Shown: positions 49,001 through 56,693, counted from the first letter of the stretch. The stretch: DNA of 64,000 bases from Agromyces sp. 3263 (GCF_031456545.1 NZ_JAVDUV010000001.1:868001-932000); one strand, 5' to 3'. Translations and numbers: made by a program. Notes: generated by a model from the letters alone, not told the origin.

Positions 49001-50543
49001 CGACGCGGGCCACCTCGGCCGACTTCGCCACGCGGTCCACCACGCCTCGCTCGCAGAGCACGATGGCGCCGGTCGTGCGCGCGGGGTCGAGGGTGCCCGG
49101 TCCGCAGAGCCGCGGCTCCTCGGCGCCTTCGACGCCGCTGACGGATGCCGCGACGAGCGGCCCGGCGAGCGACCCGCCGGCCGGCACCGTGATCGACCCG
49201 CCCAGGAAGGTTCGTCCGTCACCAAGGCGAACACTCGCCTCGTAGCTCGGGATCGTGGATGCCGCGACCGTGGTGATCCACGGCGCCGCGTTGTCGGCGG
49301 TGGAGGCCTCGGGCCCGTCGTTGCCGGCCGAGGCGGCCACGAAGATGCCCGCGGCCGCGGCGCGCAGGAACGCCTGGTCGGTGAGGGAGACGGTCGTGAT
49401 CGCCGCACCGCCGCCGATCGAGTAGTTGATCACGTCGACGCCATCGAAGACCGCGGCGTCGATCGCGGCGAGGAGGTCGCCGGTGGCGCATCCATCGTCC
49501 TGAGGAGTGGGACCCGACCAGCAGGCCTTGTACACCGCGAGCTTGGCGGCGGGCGCGACGCCCGAGATCTCGCCGAGCTCGCGCCCGGCGACCTCGGCCG
49601 GCACGCCGTGGTCGCCGACGGCCGTGCTCGCCGTGTGCGAGCCGTGGCCGTTGCCGTCGCGGGGCGAGACGTATTCGGCGCGGTCGGCGCCGATCGAGGC
49701 CTCCTCGAAGTTATCGAGGAAGTAGCGTGCGCCGATGAGCTTCGTCGAGCAGTCGTCGGCGGTGAACTGCTCACCGGTGACGCAGGCGCCGCGGAACCGC
49801 GTGCCGTCGGCCTTGTCGAAGACGATCGACTCGCCATCGCGATACGGCTCGGCGCCGGGTGCATCACCGAGCGGCTCGCCCGCGAACGACGGGTTCTCGG
49901 GTGCGACGCCCGAGTCGATGATGCCGACCACGACCCCCTCGCCGGCCGACTCGACGCCGCCCGTGGCGTCCCACACGCCGCCCTCGCCGCCGAGGCCGAG
50001 GAAGTCGGTCGAGGGCACGGCCGCCTGCAGGTGCAGGAGCTCGTCCTTCACGACCGCGAGGACCCGCGAGTCGGCGGCGAGCGCGGCGGCCTGGTCGGCG
50101 GTCAGCGTGCTGCTGAAGCCGTTGGTCGCGAGGGTGTACGAGCTGGTGATGTCGGCCCCGACCGATTCCGCCACCGCCTCCTGCTCCTCGCTGAGGTGGT
50201 CGGCGTAGGCGACCGCTCGCTTCGAGCGAGCGGCGAGCTCCTCCCCCTCCGGTGCGCGCGTCGCCGAGAACGAGCCCGTGCCCCCGGCGTACGTGGCGAC
50301 CGCCTCGTCGCGGAGGGTGACGATGTAGCGCCCGTCCTCGAACGGGGCACCGTCCTTCGCCGTCGCCTCGACCGCGGTCGGCGGTGCGGTGAGGGGTGCG
50401 ATCGGAGTGGCTGTGTCGTCGGCCGCGGCGGCCGACGCAGGCCAGAAGGCGGTGCCGAGCGTGAGGAACAGGGCGGCGGCGGTGAGGGTCGCGGTCGAGC
50501 GACGCCCTCCCGTCACGATGGCGGAGCGGGTGCGTGTGGTCAC
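46038..50543 (-). CDS. Large wall-anchored subtilisin-like protease (S8, Vpr-type)
   Basis: 1501 residues from GTG 50543 (AAGGA upstream). Signal region TAAALFLTLGTAFWPASAAA, then an inhibitor-I9-like propeptide (RYIVTLRDEAVATYAGG). Catalytic triad D210 in GIIDSGV, H300 in GHGSHTA, S627 in SGTSMASP; a PA domain is inserted between (LVAASVSGVEG to GGIGMVLVN). About 800 residues of Fn3-/beta-sandwich modules follow. The C-terminus is LAHTG, a hydrophobic helix LALAALVVVLGGMLLASGI and RRRRGGRA, an LAxTG sorting signal for a class-E-type sortase. Expected on the cell wall, degrading protein outside. An 18-bp palindrome lies 90 bases upstream. Confidence 0.92.
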   Translation of the reverse strand: MTTRTRSAIVTGGRRSTATLTAAALFLTLGTAFWPASAAAADDTATPIAPLTAPPTAVEATAKDGAPFEDGRYIVTLRDEAVATYAGGTGSFSATRAPEGEELAARSKRAVAYADHLSEEQEAVAESVGADITSSYTLATNGFSSTLTADQAAALAADSRVLAVVKDELLHLQAAVPSTDFLGLGGEGGVWDATGGVESAGEGVVVGIIDSGVAPENPSFAGEPLGDAPGAEPYRDGESIVFDKADGTRFRGACVTGEQFTADDCSTKLIGARYFLDNFEEASIGADRAEYVSPRDGNGHGSHTASTAVGDHGVPAEVAGRELGEISGVAPAAKLAVYKACWSGPTPQDDGCATGDLLAAIDAAVFDGVDVINYSIGGGAAITTVSLTDQAFLRAAAAGIFVAASAGNDGPEASTADNAAPWITTVAASTIPSYEASVRLGDGRTFLGGSITVPAGGSLAGPLVAASVSGVEGAEEPRLCGPGTLDPARTTGAIVLCERGVVDRVAKSAEVARVGGIGMVLVNPGPNSIDLDTHSVPTVHLDAEAYDAVSGYAATAGATVTLEDGNTTGGPSAPAPQVAGFSSRGPILADGGDVLKPDLAAPGVAILADAANAEGEAPRFQLLSGTSMASPHVAGLAALYLGERPNASPAEVKSALMTTAYDTVDRAGQPVDDPFLQGAGHVDPGRYFEPGFLYLNDVDDWYGYVQGLGLVDVGVEPVDPSNLNLASISVGALAGVETVTRTVTATAPGHYEAQPVDMPGVEVTVSPSVLDFAAAGEAVSYTVTFRRTDAPLDAFTTGTLRWVGADGTVTTPLAVRPVVLSVPAEAAGAGTDGSLEIPVSAGDTLDVPIAVDGLVQGHVLRGRGTEGGARDRQVIMIPEGTTSARFDLDAADDAADLDLRLYQLDPYGSSWLSREATTPKADEQIVVPLASSGRYVLEVDFFAGEGDLDYELTSYFLGGDANVGDLTADPAVLPMKLGEAASVDVSWSGLAPGSRYLGRVHFGDTNRVTNLVVSTPGEPTVGDEDLAVTVAPEWVRPGKGFSVEAVGLAPAAEYSISLDGEPVAVGRAGNGGEVARYLNVPADAAEGSHVVRIESDRGHAEAELHVASLVIYDLWDFADYGADGSATAGAEITFGGIGPVRIVIESDGGAIALDETLELSVDPMFDADSRRSSAVPVVPGDYTARVWAIAGDGSLTQQREYAFTIAETAPSAVTMTQNPENENAMDLVYENSTGDITQATMRYKMCNGPLVFATVWIDKPVITGTYDLTAMTGVEFLLDGEVLGAYANHGSERCASEPKISNDFWATMSATDASSARAPHAAEAAEAAETAETPITLTFSNRYPAYSRGFDFSVGYGWDIYQGRFHWEQVPHDQVLEPGPVESRTIQVEEDAAFWVRAKYEVLTPDIHISAHRVIFTTPVSLTQLAPVEDEEPGGPTGPGDDDGSAGGAPGSPSTPAAGGGSDLAHTGVELGGALALAALVVVLGGMLLASGIRRRRGGRA

Positions 50544-50632
50544 GAGGATCCTTGCTGGGAACGGATACCGGGGCGTCGTGCCATTCGACGGCCGACGATC
50601 GTCCCATTGTGTGCGAGCCGAACCTCGCCTCG

Positions 50633-50650
50633 TTGGCCGATATCGGCCAA
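50633..50650. promoter_or_regulatory. Perfect 18-bp palindrome upstream of the subtilase
   Basis: TTGGCCGATATCGGCCAA reads identically on both strands. It lies 90 bases upstream of the protease start and 54 bases after the end of the LuxR-HTH gene, the right place for a repressor or activator site. Confidence 0.65.
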
Positions 50651-50704
50651 AGACCGGAGGTGGCCACGGCACGAAACGTGACCGTTACACGCGCGGTCGG
50701 AATG

Positions 50705-51715
50705 TCAGAGCCAGCCCCGCCTCGCGGCTTCGACGCCCGCTTGGAACCGGTTGCCCGCACCGAGTTCGGCGAGCAGTTCCTGGCTGCGCCGACGAAGCGT
50801 GCGGGGCGACATCCCGAGCTGCCTCGCGATCGCGTCGTCCTTCATCCCGACGGCCATGAGCGTGAGGATCGACCGTTCCTCGAGCGAAGGTCGCCTCCCG
50901 AGCTCCTCGGCCATCGTGGAGCCGGATGCCCCGCTCGCGACCTGCTCCTTCGCCTCGGGCAAGGGCATCGCTCGAGCCCAGTGGAACTCGAAGAGCTCGC
51001 GGAGGGCGCGCACGAGCGGCGGCGCGTGCGTGATGAGTGCGTCGATGCGGCCCGGCTCGAGGCTCAGCGACACGAGCGCGATCTCATCGTCGACGATCGC
51101 GAGCTTCACCGGAAGGTCGTCGGTGATGCGCGACTGCTCGCCCTGCTCCGCCAGGCGTTCGACCTCCTCCCACGTCGCTCCCTGGTCGAAGCTCTCGATC
51201 GTGTAGACCGCGCGCCAGTCGACTCCGCGCGCGAGCACCGATGCCTCGAACGGGTCGAATGACGCGGAGACGTAGGGCGGTCGGTCGAACGCGAGGAACT
51301 CACGCCGCGCCTGATGCTGCAGCCTCGCGTACCAGCCGGCGACCGTGTCCGGATCGGTCAGGACGACCGTCTGGTGCGAGGCGGCATCGCCGGGCGTCGC
51401 CGCGTCGAAGTACTCGACGAGCATCGGGATAGCCTCGCGGATGCGAAGGGCCTGGTCGCTGAGCCGATCGATGATCGCTCGCAGGGCATATCGCGGATCG
51501 ACGGCCGCGTACTCCGGGGGTTCCCCCTCGAGACGTGACACCAGTCCGAGTTGCCGGAGGTTCTCGAGGCGCTCGAAGGCGATCGGTTCGTCGAGCTCGA
51601 ACTGGCCTGCGATTGCGGCGACGCTCACTCGCCCGGTCATGAGCACGTGCACGTAGAGTCGCTCGCTCGCGGCACTCAACCCGGCGAGGTCGAGGAACGG
51701 CAGGTCGTCGGCCAC
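50705..51715 (-). CDS. LuxR-HTH regulator with TrmB-like N-terminal winged helix
   Basis: 336 residues from GTG 51715. N-terminus ASERLYVHVLMTGRVSVAAI resembles TrmB-type winged helices (FERLENLRQLGLVSR). A middle region of about 170 residues (PDTVAGWYARLQHQARREFL to HAPPLVRALRELF) would sense a signal. The C-terminus has a LuxR-type helix-turn-helix: LEERSILTLMAVGMKDDAIA and RQLGMSPRTLRRRSQELLAE. Such two-HTH regulators are common in actinobacteria with unknown ligands. Upstream of, and possibly regulator of, the protease. Confidence 0.82.
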   Translation of the reverse strand: MADDLPFLDLAGLSAASERLYVHVLMTGRVSVAAIAGQFELDEPIAFERLENLRQLGLVSRLEGEPPEYAAVDPRYALRAIIDRLSDQALRIREAIPMLVEYFDAATPGDAASHQTVVLTDPDTVAGWYARLQHQARREFLAFDRPPYVSASFDPFEASVLARGVDWRAVYTIESFDQGATWEEVERLAEQGEQSRITDDLPVKLAIVDDEIALVSLSLEPGRIDALITHAPPLVRALRELFEFHWARAMPLPEAKEQVASGASGSTMAEELGRRPSLEERSILTLMAVGMKDDAIARQLGMSPRTLRRRSQELLAELGAGNRFQAGVEAARRGWL

Positions 51716-51776
51716 GTGGTCAGCGTACCGAGCCCGTCCCGGTGCCGTTGTCGGAGGCCGATGGCAGGGTGGCGGC

Positions 51777-52352
51777 ATGGCGATCGAGGTGCGTCCGGCG
51801 ACGGCGTTCGACGACGTGAAGACGATGGTGGGCCCGAAGCGGCCCGACGCCAACGTGTGCTGGTGCCTGAGCTATCGACTGACCTCATCCAAGGAGAACC
51901 TCTCCCTGACGGGGCCGGCGCGCGGCGAGCGCGTCCGCGAGCTCTGCCGGCTGGATCCGCCGCCCGGCGTGCTCGCCTACGACGGCGACGACGTCGTGGG
52001 GTGGGCGGGCGTGCACCCGCGCGCCGATACGAGCTTCGCGCGGAACCGCAAGATCCCGCACGTCGACGACCTCGACGTCTGGACGGTCTGGTGCATCCGC
52101 GTCCGTCCGGGTCACCGCGGCCGCGGCATCTCGCACGCGCTGCTGGCCGGCGCGGTGGAGTTCGCCGGCGACCACGGCGCCCCCGCCATCGAGGGCTACC
52201 CGCTCGACAATCGAGGGAAGAAGATCGACCTGACGATGGCCTACGCCGGCACGCGGGCGCTCTTCGAGCGGGCCGGGTTCACGAAGGCCGCCGACACCGA
52301 GTCGGTGCTGAACGGGTTCCCGCGCGTGCTCATGAGACTCGACCTGCGCTGA
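51777..52352 (+). CDS. GNAT acetyltransferase
   Basis: 191 residues from ATG 51777. GNAT core: AIEVRPATAFDDVKTMVGPK, DDVVGWAGVHPRADTSF, DLDVWTVWCIRVRPGHRGRG (acetyl-CoA loop RPGHRGRGI), SHALLAGAVEFAGDHGAPAI, YAGTRALFERAGFTKA. NVCWCLSYRLTS is a Cys-containing N-terminal segment seen in some actinobacterial GNATs. Acceptor unknown. Divergent from the LuxR-HTH gene with 61 bases between. Confidence 0.87.
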   Translation: MAIEVRPATAFDDVKTMVGPKRPDANVCWCLSYRLTSSKENLSLTGPARGERVRELCRLDPPPGVLAYDGDDVVGWAGVHPRADTSFARNRKIPHVDDLDVWTVWCIRVRPGHRGRGISHALLAGAVEFAGDHGAPAIEGYPLDNRGKKIDLTMAYAGTRALFERAGFTKAADTESVLNGFPRVLMRLDLR

Positions 52353-52366
52353 TTCCTGCGCGCGTT

Positions 52367-52404
52367 CGAGTGGCCCACCCGATCACGAGTGGCCCACCCG
52401 ATCA
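52367..52404 (-). repeat. 19-bp perfect tandem repeat at the GNAT2 stop
   Basis: CGAGTGGCCCACCCGATCA occurs twice back to back (52367-52385, 52386-52404). On the minus strand each unit begins with TGA; the inner one is the stop codon of the gene ending at 52402. Gene end duplicated. Confidence 0.85.
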
Positions 52405-52908
52405 GAGGAAGAGCTTGAAGCCCACGTGCGAGGCCGCGAAGCCGAGCCGGTCGTAGAACCGGTGCGCGTCCTCGCGCCGTGCATCCGAGGTGAGCTGCAC
52501 GAGCGCGGCGCCCCGCGCGCGGGCGTCCTCGATCGCCCACCGCATCATGGCGCTTCCCAGCCCTTGGCCACGCACGGAATCCGCGACCCGCACCGCCTCG
52601 ACCTGCATCCTGGTCGCACCGCCGCGCGCGAGCCCCGGGATGAGCGTGAGCTGCATCGTGCCGACGACCTCGCCCGCGGCATCCTCGACGGTGACGAGCG
52701 CCTGCGCCGGATCGCCGTCGATCGCATCGAACGCGGCCTCGTAGGCGCCCCGCCGCTCGGGCGAGGTGCTGTCGTCGTTCGCCCGCAGCGCGTCGGCCGC
52801 GAGGAGCCCGATCAGGGCTGGGAGGTCGTCGCGGCGGGCTCGGCGGAGCGCGAAGGGCACCCCGGCCACGTCGAGCGTGACGGGAGCGGTGAGGGCGGCA
52901 GCTGGCAT
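52402..52908 (-). CDS. GNAT acetyltransferase 2
   Basis: 168 residues from ATG 52908 with GGAGG 1-2 bases upstream; a TTG 9 bases further up is the alternative. Core: FALRRARRDDLPALIGLLAA, LVTVEDAAGEVVGTMQLTLI, GATRMQVEAVRVADSVRGQG (VRGQGLGSAMMRWAIE acetyl-CoA loop), LVQLTSDARREDAHRFYDRL and GFAASHVGFKLFL. Converges on the first GNAT. Acceptor unknown. Confidence 0.85.
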   Translation of the reverse strand: MPAAALTAPVTLDVAGVPFALRRARRDDLPALIGLLAADALRANDDSTSPERRGAYEAAFDAIDGDPAQALVTVEDAAGEVVGTMQLTLIPGLARGGATRMQVEAVRVADSVRGQGLGSAMMRWAIEDARARGAALVQLTSDARREDAHRFYDRLGFAASHVGFKLFL

Positions 52909-53034
52909 GCCCTCCAACCTGCCACAACCGCCGCGTCGCCGAGGATCCCGCCGCGACCGCTCATCGCAGGATCCGGTCCGCTCGCCGCAGGGGGCTTCCG
53001 CAGGTCCGCATCCGTGCGCTACCGTCGGAAACCC

Positions 53035-53050
53035 GACCGAACGATCGGTC
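53035..53050. promoter_or_regulatory. TetR-like operator before the MHS carrier
   Basis: GACCGA, ACGA, TCGGTC: perfect 6-bp arms. It sits about 72 bases before the MFS start in the divergent gap with the second GNAT. ACCGA/TCGGT-type dyads are typical of TetR repressors, but no tetR gene is in the window. Confidence 0.55.
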
Positions 53051-53121
53051 AGGAACTACAGCGCTCCCACCCCGTGCGCTCCCTCCCCTACCGAGACCCA
53101 CGCCAGAACAACGGAGTTCGC

Positions 53122-54444
53122 ATGACGTCAACCGTCCCCGAAGAAGCCCAGCGCACCGGCCGCATGCCGGCCGAGGAGCGCAAGGTCCTCGCCGGCACGC
53201 TCGTCGGCACCTCGATCGAGTGGTACGACTTCTTCATCTACGCGCAGGCGGCCGGCCTGGTGCTCGCCCCGCTCTTCCTCGCCCCCGTCGCGGAGACGAG
53301 CCCGGGCCTCGCCCAGGTGCTCGCCTTCGCGACGATCGGCATCTCGTTCCTCTTCCGGCCGCTCGGCGCGATCGTGGCCGGCTACCTCGGCGACCGGCTC
53401 GGCCGCAAGAAGATGCTCGTCTTCACGCTCGTGCTGATGGGCCTGTCGACCGCGCTCATCGGGCTCCTGCCGACGTATGCCGCGATCGGCATCGCCGCCC
53501 CGATCCTGCTGATCCTGCTCCGCATCCTGCAGGGCTTCTCCGCGGGCGGCGAGTGGGGTGGCGCGGCGCTCATGGCGGTCGAGCACGCCCCGACCTCGCG
53601 CCGCGGCTACTTCGGCGCGTTCCCGCAGATCGGCGTGCCCGTCGGCATGATCCTGGCCACGTCGACGCTCTTCGTGATCACGTCGCTGCTCACCCCCGAG
53701 CAGTTCACGACGTGGGGCTGGCGCATCCCGTTCCTGCTGTCGATCGTCCTGATCGCCGTCGGCTACGTCATCCGCCGCGCGGTCGAGGAGAGCCCGATCT
53801 TCCAGGACCTGCAGCGCCGCAAGAAGGAGTCGGCGACGCCGCTGCGCCAGCTGTTCCGCCACAACACGAAGTCCGTCATCCTCACCGCCGTCATCTTCAT
53901 CGGCAACAACGCCGCCGGCTACCTGCTGATCGCGTTCTTCGCCACCTACGCGGTGACGGTGCTCGGCATGGACCGACCGACCGTCCTCCTCGCCACCACG
54001 CTCGCGTCGTTCGGCTGGCTGGTCTTCACCCTGTGGGGCGGCCATGTCTCCGACCGCCTCGGGCGCGTGCGCACCTTCCAGATCGGCTACGCGTTCCTCG
54101 CACTGTGGGCCGTGCCCATGTGGTTCCTCATCGACACCGGCGACATCGTCTGGTACTTCGTCGCGCTGTTCGTGATGACGTTCGGCCTCGGCCTCTCCTA
54201 CGGACCGCAGGCGTCCCTATACGCCGAGATGTTCCCGGCGAACGTCCGCTACTCGGGCGTCTCGATCGGCTACGCGCTGGGCGCCATCCTCGGCGGCGCG
54301 TTCGCCCCGATGATCGCCGAGGCGCTCATGAGCTCGACCGGCCAGTCGTGGACGATCGGCGTCTACATCGCGCTGGCGGCCCTGATCTCGCTCGTCGGCG
54401 TCTCCCTCGTGAAGGAGCCGAAGGGCATCGACCTGCACGCCTAG
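53122..54444 (+). CDS. MFS metabolite:H+ symporter (MHS family, ProP/ShiA-like)
   Basis: 440 residues. MHS features: AGTLVGTSIEWYDFFIYAQA (first helix with the EWYDF motif), FLFRPLGAIVAGYLGDRLGR with DRLGRKKML, LQGFSAGGEWGGAALMAVEH (EGGGA-type motif), WGWRIPFLLS, VIRRAVEESPIFQDL (EESPxF), and LYAEMFPANVRYSGVSIGYA. Imports organic acids, osmolytes or aromatics with protons; substrate not decided. A strong hairpin follows the stop. Confidence 0.9.
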   Translation: MTSTVPEEAQRTGRMPAEERKVLAGTLVGTSIEWYDFFIYAQAAGLVLAPLFLAPVAETSPGLAQVLAFATIGISFLFRPLGAIVAGYLGDRLGRKKMLVFTLVLMGLSTALIGLLPTYAAIGIAAPILLILLRILQGFSAGGEWGGAALMAVEHAPTSRRGYFGAFPQIGVPVGMILATSTLFVITSLLTPEQFTTWGWRIPFLLSIVLIAVGYVIRRAVEESPIFQDLQRRKKESATPLRQLFRHNTKSVILTAVIFIGNNAAGYLLIAFFATYAVTVLGMDRPTVLLATTLASFGWLVFTLWGGHVSDRLGRVRTFQIGYAFLALWAVPMWFLIDTGDIVWYFVALFVMTFGLGLSYGPQASLYAEMFPANVRYSGVSIGYALGAILGGAFAPMIAEALMSSTGQSWTIGVYIALAALISLVGVSLVKEPKGIDLHA

Positions 54445-54474
54445 GTCGCGGTCGCCCGGCGGGGTCCACGCGAT

Positions 54475-54507
54475 GAAGGGGGGCGGATGCCGCATCCGCC
54501 CCCTTTC
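54475..54507 (+). terminator. Strong hairpin after the MHS carrier
   Basis: GAAGGGGGGCGGATGC pairs with the CATCCGCCCCCTTTC arm over about 15 bp including one wobble, 31 bases after the stop. The arms end in GAAG/TTTC, giving a weak T-run in transcription direction. Likely intrinsic-type terminator. Confidence 0.7.
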
Positions 54508-54571
54508 ACGTGCGTCCGCACGCCGGCGTCAACGGGTGGCCGCTGTCGGCGGCATCCGGGACCATGGGGCC

Positions 54572-55522
54572 ATGGACGTCACCGACTGGCTGCTCGACGC
54601 CGACCCCTCCATCCGTTGGCAGGCCATGCGCGACCTGCTCGACGAACCGGCCGACCGGGTCGCCGCCGAGCGGGCACGCGTGGCCCGTGACGGCTGGGGC
54701 CGGGCGCTGCTCGACCTGCAGGATGAGCGCGGCTACTGGGGCGGCGACGAATACGGCGAGGACGGCGACCGCCGAGGCACGCACTGGGTGCTGTTCAACC
54801 TGCTGCGGCTGGGTGCCTCCCCCGACGACCGCGAGGTGCGTTCCGCGATCGAACGGGTTCGTGACGGCGTGGTGTGGAAGTACCACGACGGCCTGCCCTA
54901 CTTCCACGGCGAGGTCGAGGAGTGCGTGAACGGTGGCGTGCTCGCGCTCGCGGCCTACTTCGGCGAGCTGGGGGCGGGCAGCGATCGCATCGTGGCGCGA
55001 CTGCTCGACGAGCAGCTCGACGACGGCGGCTGGAACTGCGATCGCGCCGAAGGCTCGGTGCGTTCCTCGTTCGACTCCACCATCTGCGTGCTCGAAGGCC
55101 TGCTCGGCTATCAGCGCGCCGTGACCGACCCGCCAGCGGCCATCGCCGAGGCCCGGCGCCGCGGCGAGGAGTACCTGCTCGAGCGGAGCCTGTTCCGCCG
55201 GCGGTCCACCGGCGAGGTCGTGAAGCAGCGCTACCTCAACTTCGCGTTCCCGCCCTACTGGACCTACGACGTGCTGCGCGCGCTCGACTACTTCCGCGAC
55301 GCCGGCGGCCGCCCCGACGCGCGCCTCGGCGAGGCGATCGACGTGGTGCGCGCGCAACGCCGCGACGACGGGCGCTGGCCGGCGGGCCGGCCGTGGCGGG
55401 GCGAGGTGTTCTTCGCGCTCGACGTACCTGAGGGCGAGCCGAGCCGGTGGAACACGCTCAGGGCGCTGCGCGTGCTGCGCTGGGTCGAGGGCGACGCCTC
55501 GCCGGGCGCTGCGGCCGGCTAG
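54572..55522 (+). CDS. Terpene-cyclase/prenyltransferase-like alpha-toroid protein
   Basis: 316 residues from ATG 54572 (MDVTDWLLDADPSIRWQAMR). Repeated helix pairs with QDERGYWGG, LDDGGWNCDRAEG and RRDDGRWPAGR loops match the squalene-cyclase/protein-prenyltransferase alpha-alpha toroid (QW-like repeats), plus SSFDSTICVLEGLLGY. The DxDD acid motif of squalene cyclases is not seen, so it may bind lipid or be a non-cyclising relative. Function unknown. Its stop codon shares CTAG with the stop of a 40-codon gene on the other strand. Confidence 0.75.
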   Translation: MDVTDWLLDADPSIRWQAMRDLLDEPADRVAAERARVARDGWGRALLDLQDERGYWGGDEYGEDGDRRGTHWVLFNLLRLGASPDDREVRSAIERVRDGVVWKYHDGLPYFHGEVEECVNGGVLALAAYFGELGAGSDRIVARLLDEQLDDGGWNCDRAEGSVRSSFDSTICVLEGLLGYQRAVTDPPAAIAEARRRGEEYLLERSLFRRRSTGEVVKQRYLNFAFPPYWTYDVLRALDYFRDAGGRPDARLGEAIDVVRAQRRDDGRWPAGRPWRGEVFFALDVPEGEPSRWNTLRALRVLRWVEGDASPGAAAG

Positions 55523-55641
55523 GCGGGAAGGCCCTCGAGTTCGCCCATCGCGGTCGCGAACTCGCCGCCGAACGGGTCGTCGTCGACGAATTCCAGCTCA
55601 TTGCGATCCATGATGTGTACCCCGATCCGCACGTCCGGCAT
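55519..55641 (-). CDS. Putative 40-aa acidic microprotein
   Basis: A 40-codon frame from ATG 55641 to TAG 55519, too short for standard calling. It reads MPDVRIGVHIMDRNELEF then an acidic DDDPFGGEFATAMGELEG end. Third codon positions are G/C in 34 of 40 codons, matching the neighbours, and the competing frames here look random. It ends tail-to-tail with the toroid gene (shared CTAG at 55519-55522). No clear ribosome site; a CTCGA-N5-TCGAG dyad lies immediately before the ATG. An internal ATG (residue 11) could also be the start. Confidence 0.5.
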   Translation of the reverse strand: MPDVRIGVHIMDRNELEFVDDDPFGGEFATAMGELEGLPA

Positions 55642-55643
55642 GA

Positions 55644-55684
55644 CTCGATTTGTTCGAGACGCCACGTTATGCCTGAAGGCATGC
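55644..55684. promoter_or_regulatory. Dyads upstream of the microprotein
   Basis: CTCGA-TTTGT-TCGAG (55644-55658) directly precedes the start codon. TGCCTGAAGGCA (55673-55684) is a second small dyad. The stretch is more AT-rich than its surroundings, as promoters usually are. Confidence 0.4.
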
Positions 55685-55728
55685 GACCGCCAGCCCCCCG
55701 AACCGGGGGAAAGCGTCGCTCGCGGCGG

Positions 55729-56616
55729 TCACGTCGTGGTTCGGCGCTCGAGCCGCGCGATGCGCGCCCTGGCGTTCTGCTCGCTCGGTGACATCCGGCC
55801 CAGCACCCGCGTGCCGATGACGAGGAACACCCGCGTCAGCGTGATTGCCGGCCACCACGGCCGGCGCAGGCCGAGCAGCTCGCGGTAGCGCGGGTCGAGT
55901 GAGGCGACGGCACCGCCGAAGAGGACCGGGTAGAGCCGCCCGGTGAGCCCGGGCAGGCCCGGCCGGCGGATGAATCGCACCGCGGCGGCGACCCGCTCGT
56001 CGGGTTTCGCGTCGGCGAGGAACGCCGTGAGCTCGGCGTGCAGCTGCGCCACGCTCGTGGGCGGGTCGGTCACGCCCATGAGCCGGCCTGCCTGCGCCCA
56101 CTCGCGCACGTAGGCGTCGAGCCCGCCGGGCACCGGCCGCCCCCAGATGCGGTGCGCGCCGATGAACGCCTCCGTGAAGGCGTCATGCACCCAGCGCAGC
56201 AGATCCTCGTCGTTGGCCGAGTACTCGCGCTCCGCCCCTCGAGCGTCGACGTACGTGCCGGTCACGCGTTCGTGCAGCCTGCTCACCCGAGCGGATGCCG
56301 CGGTCGCCGCTCGCCGGTCGCCGAAGGTCGTCATGGCGACCCACCGCACGGTGCCGTCGAGTCGTCCGAGCGGGTCCTCGCCGTAACGCGAGTGGTCATG
56401 GACGCCGGCCATCGCCCCCGGATGCAGCGTCTGCAGCAGCAGGGCGCGGATGCCGGCGACGAGGGTCGGCAGCGCGCCGTTCACGGCCCAGACGGCGCTG
56501 CCCGGCCCGAAGAACCCGGCGTCGTCGCCCTCAGCGAGTGAGCGGGTCCACGCCGGCCCCTTCGCGCGGCGGCTGCGCACGGGCTTCCAGCGCGGCGCGG
56601 TCCCACCGTGGTCCAT
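55729..56616 (-). CDS. Oxygenase MpaB-family / DUF2236 protein
   Basis: 295 residues from ATG 56616. DUF2236 pattern: FFGPGSAVWAVNGALPTLVA, ALLLQTLHPGAMAGVHDHSR, DPLGRLDGTVRWVAMTTFGD, YSANDEDLLRWVHDAFTEAF, PVPGGLDAYVREWAQAGRLM, and a late PWWPAITLTRVFLVIGTRVL. Members include latex-clearing protein and MpaB-type haem oxygenases; the paired His in LHPGAMAGVHDH and WVHDAF are the likely metal ligands. Cytoplasmic or membrane-associated. Substrate unknown. Confidence 0.83.
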   Translation of the reverse strand: MDHGGTAPRWKPVRSRRAKGPAWTRSLAEGDDAGFFGPGSAVWAVNGALPTLVAGIRALLLQTLHPGAMAGVHDHSRYGEDPLGRLDGTVRWVAMTTFGDRRAATAASARVSRLHERVTGTYVDARGAEREYSANDEDLLRWVHDAFTEAFIGAHRIWGRPVPGGLDAYVREWAQAGRLMGVTDPPTSVAQLHAELTAFLADAKPDERVAAAVRFIRRPGLPGLTGRLYPVLFGGAVASLDPRYRELLGLRRPWWPAITLTRVFLVIGTRVLGRMSPSEQNARARIARLERRTTT

Positions 56617-56693
56617 GTTCGACCGTACCCCGCTCGGGCAGGGCGCATCCTGCGGATCTGCCGCGAACCGAGCGCGCGCGCCATCATGGAGCG

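Noticed and set aside
46146..50681. A 1511-codon open frame antisense to the subtilase
   Set aside because: It mirrors the protease gene, is extremely Arg/Gly/His-rich and has no recognisable domain; long antisense frames are normal at this GC content.
55458..55682. A 74-codon minus-strand frame overlapping the microprotein region
   Set aside because: Ser/Arg/Pro-rich and it runs into the toroid gene; the 40-codon frame has the better codon pattern.
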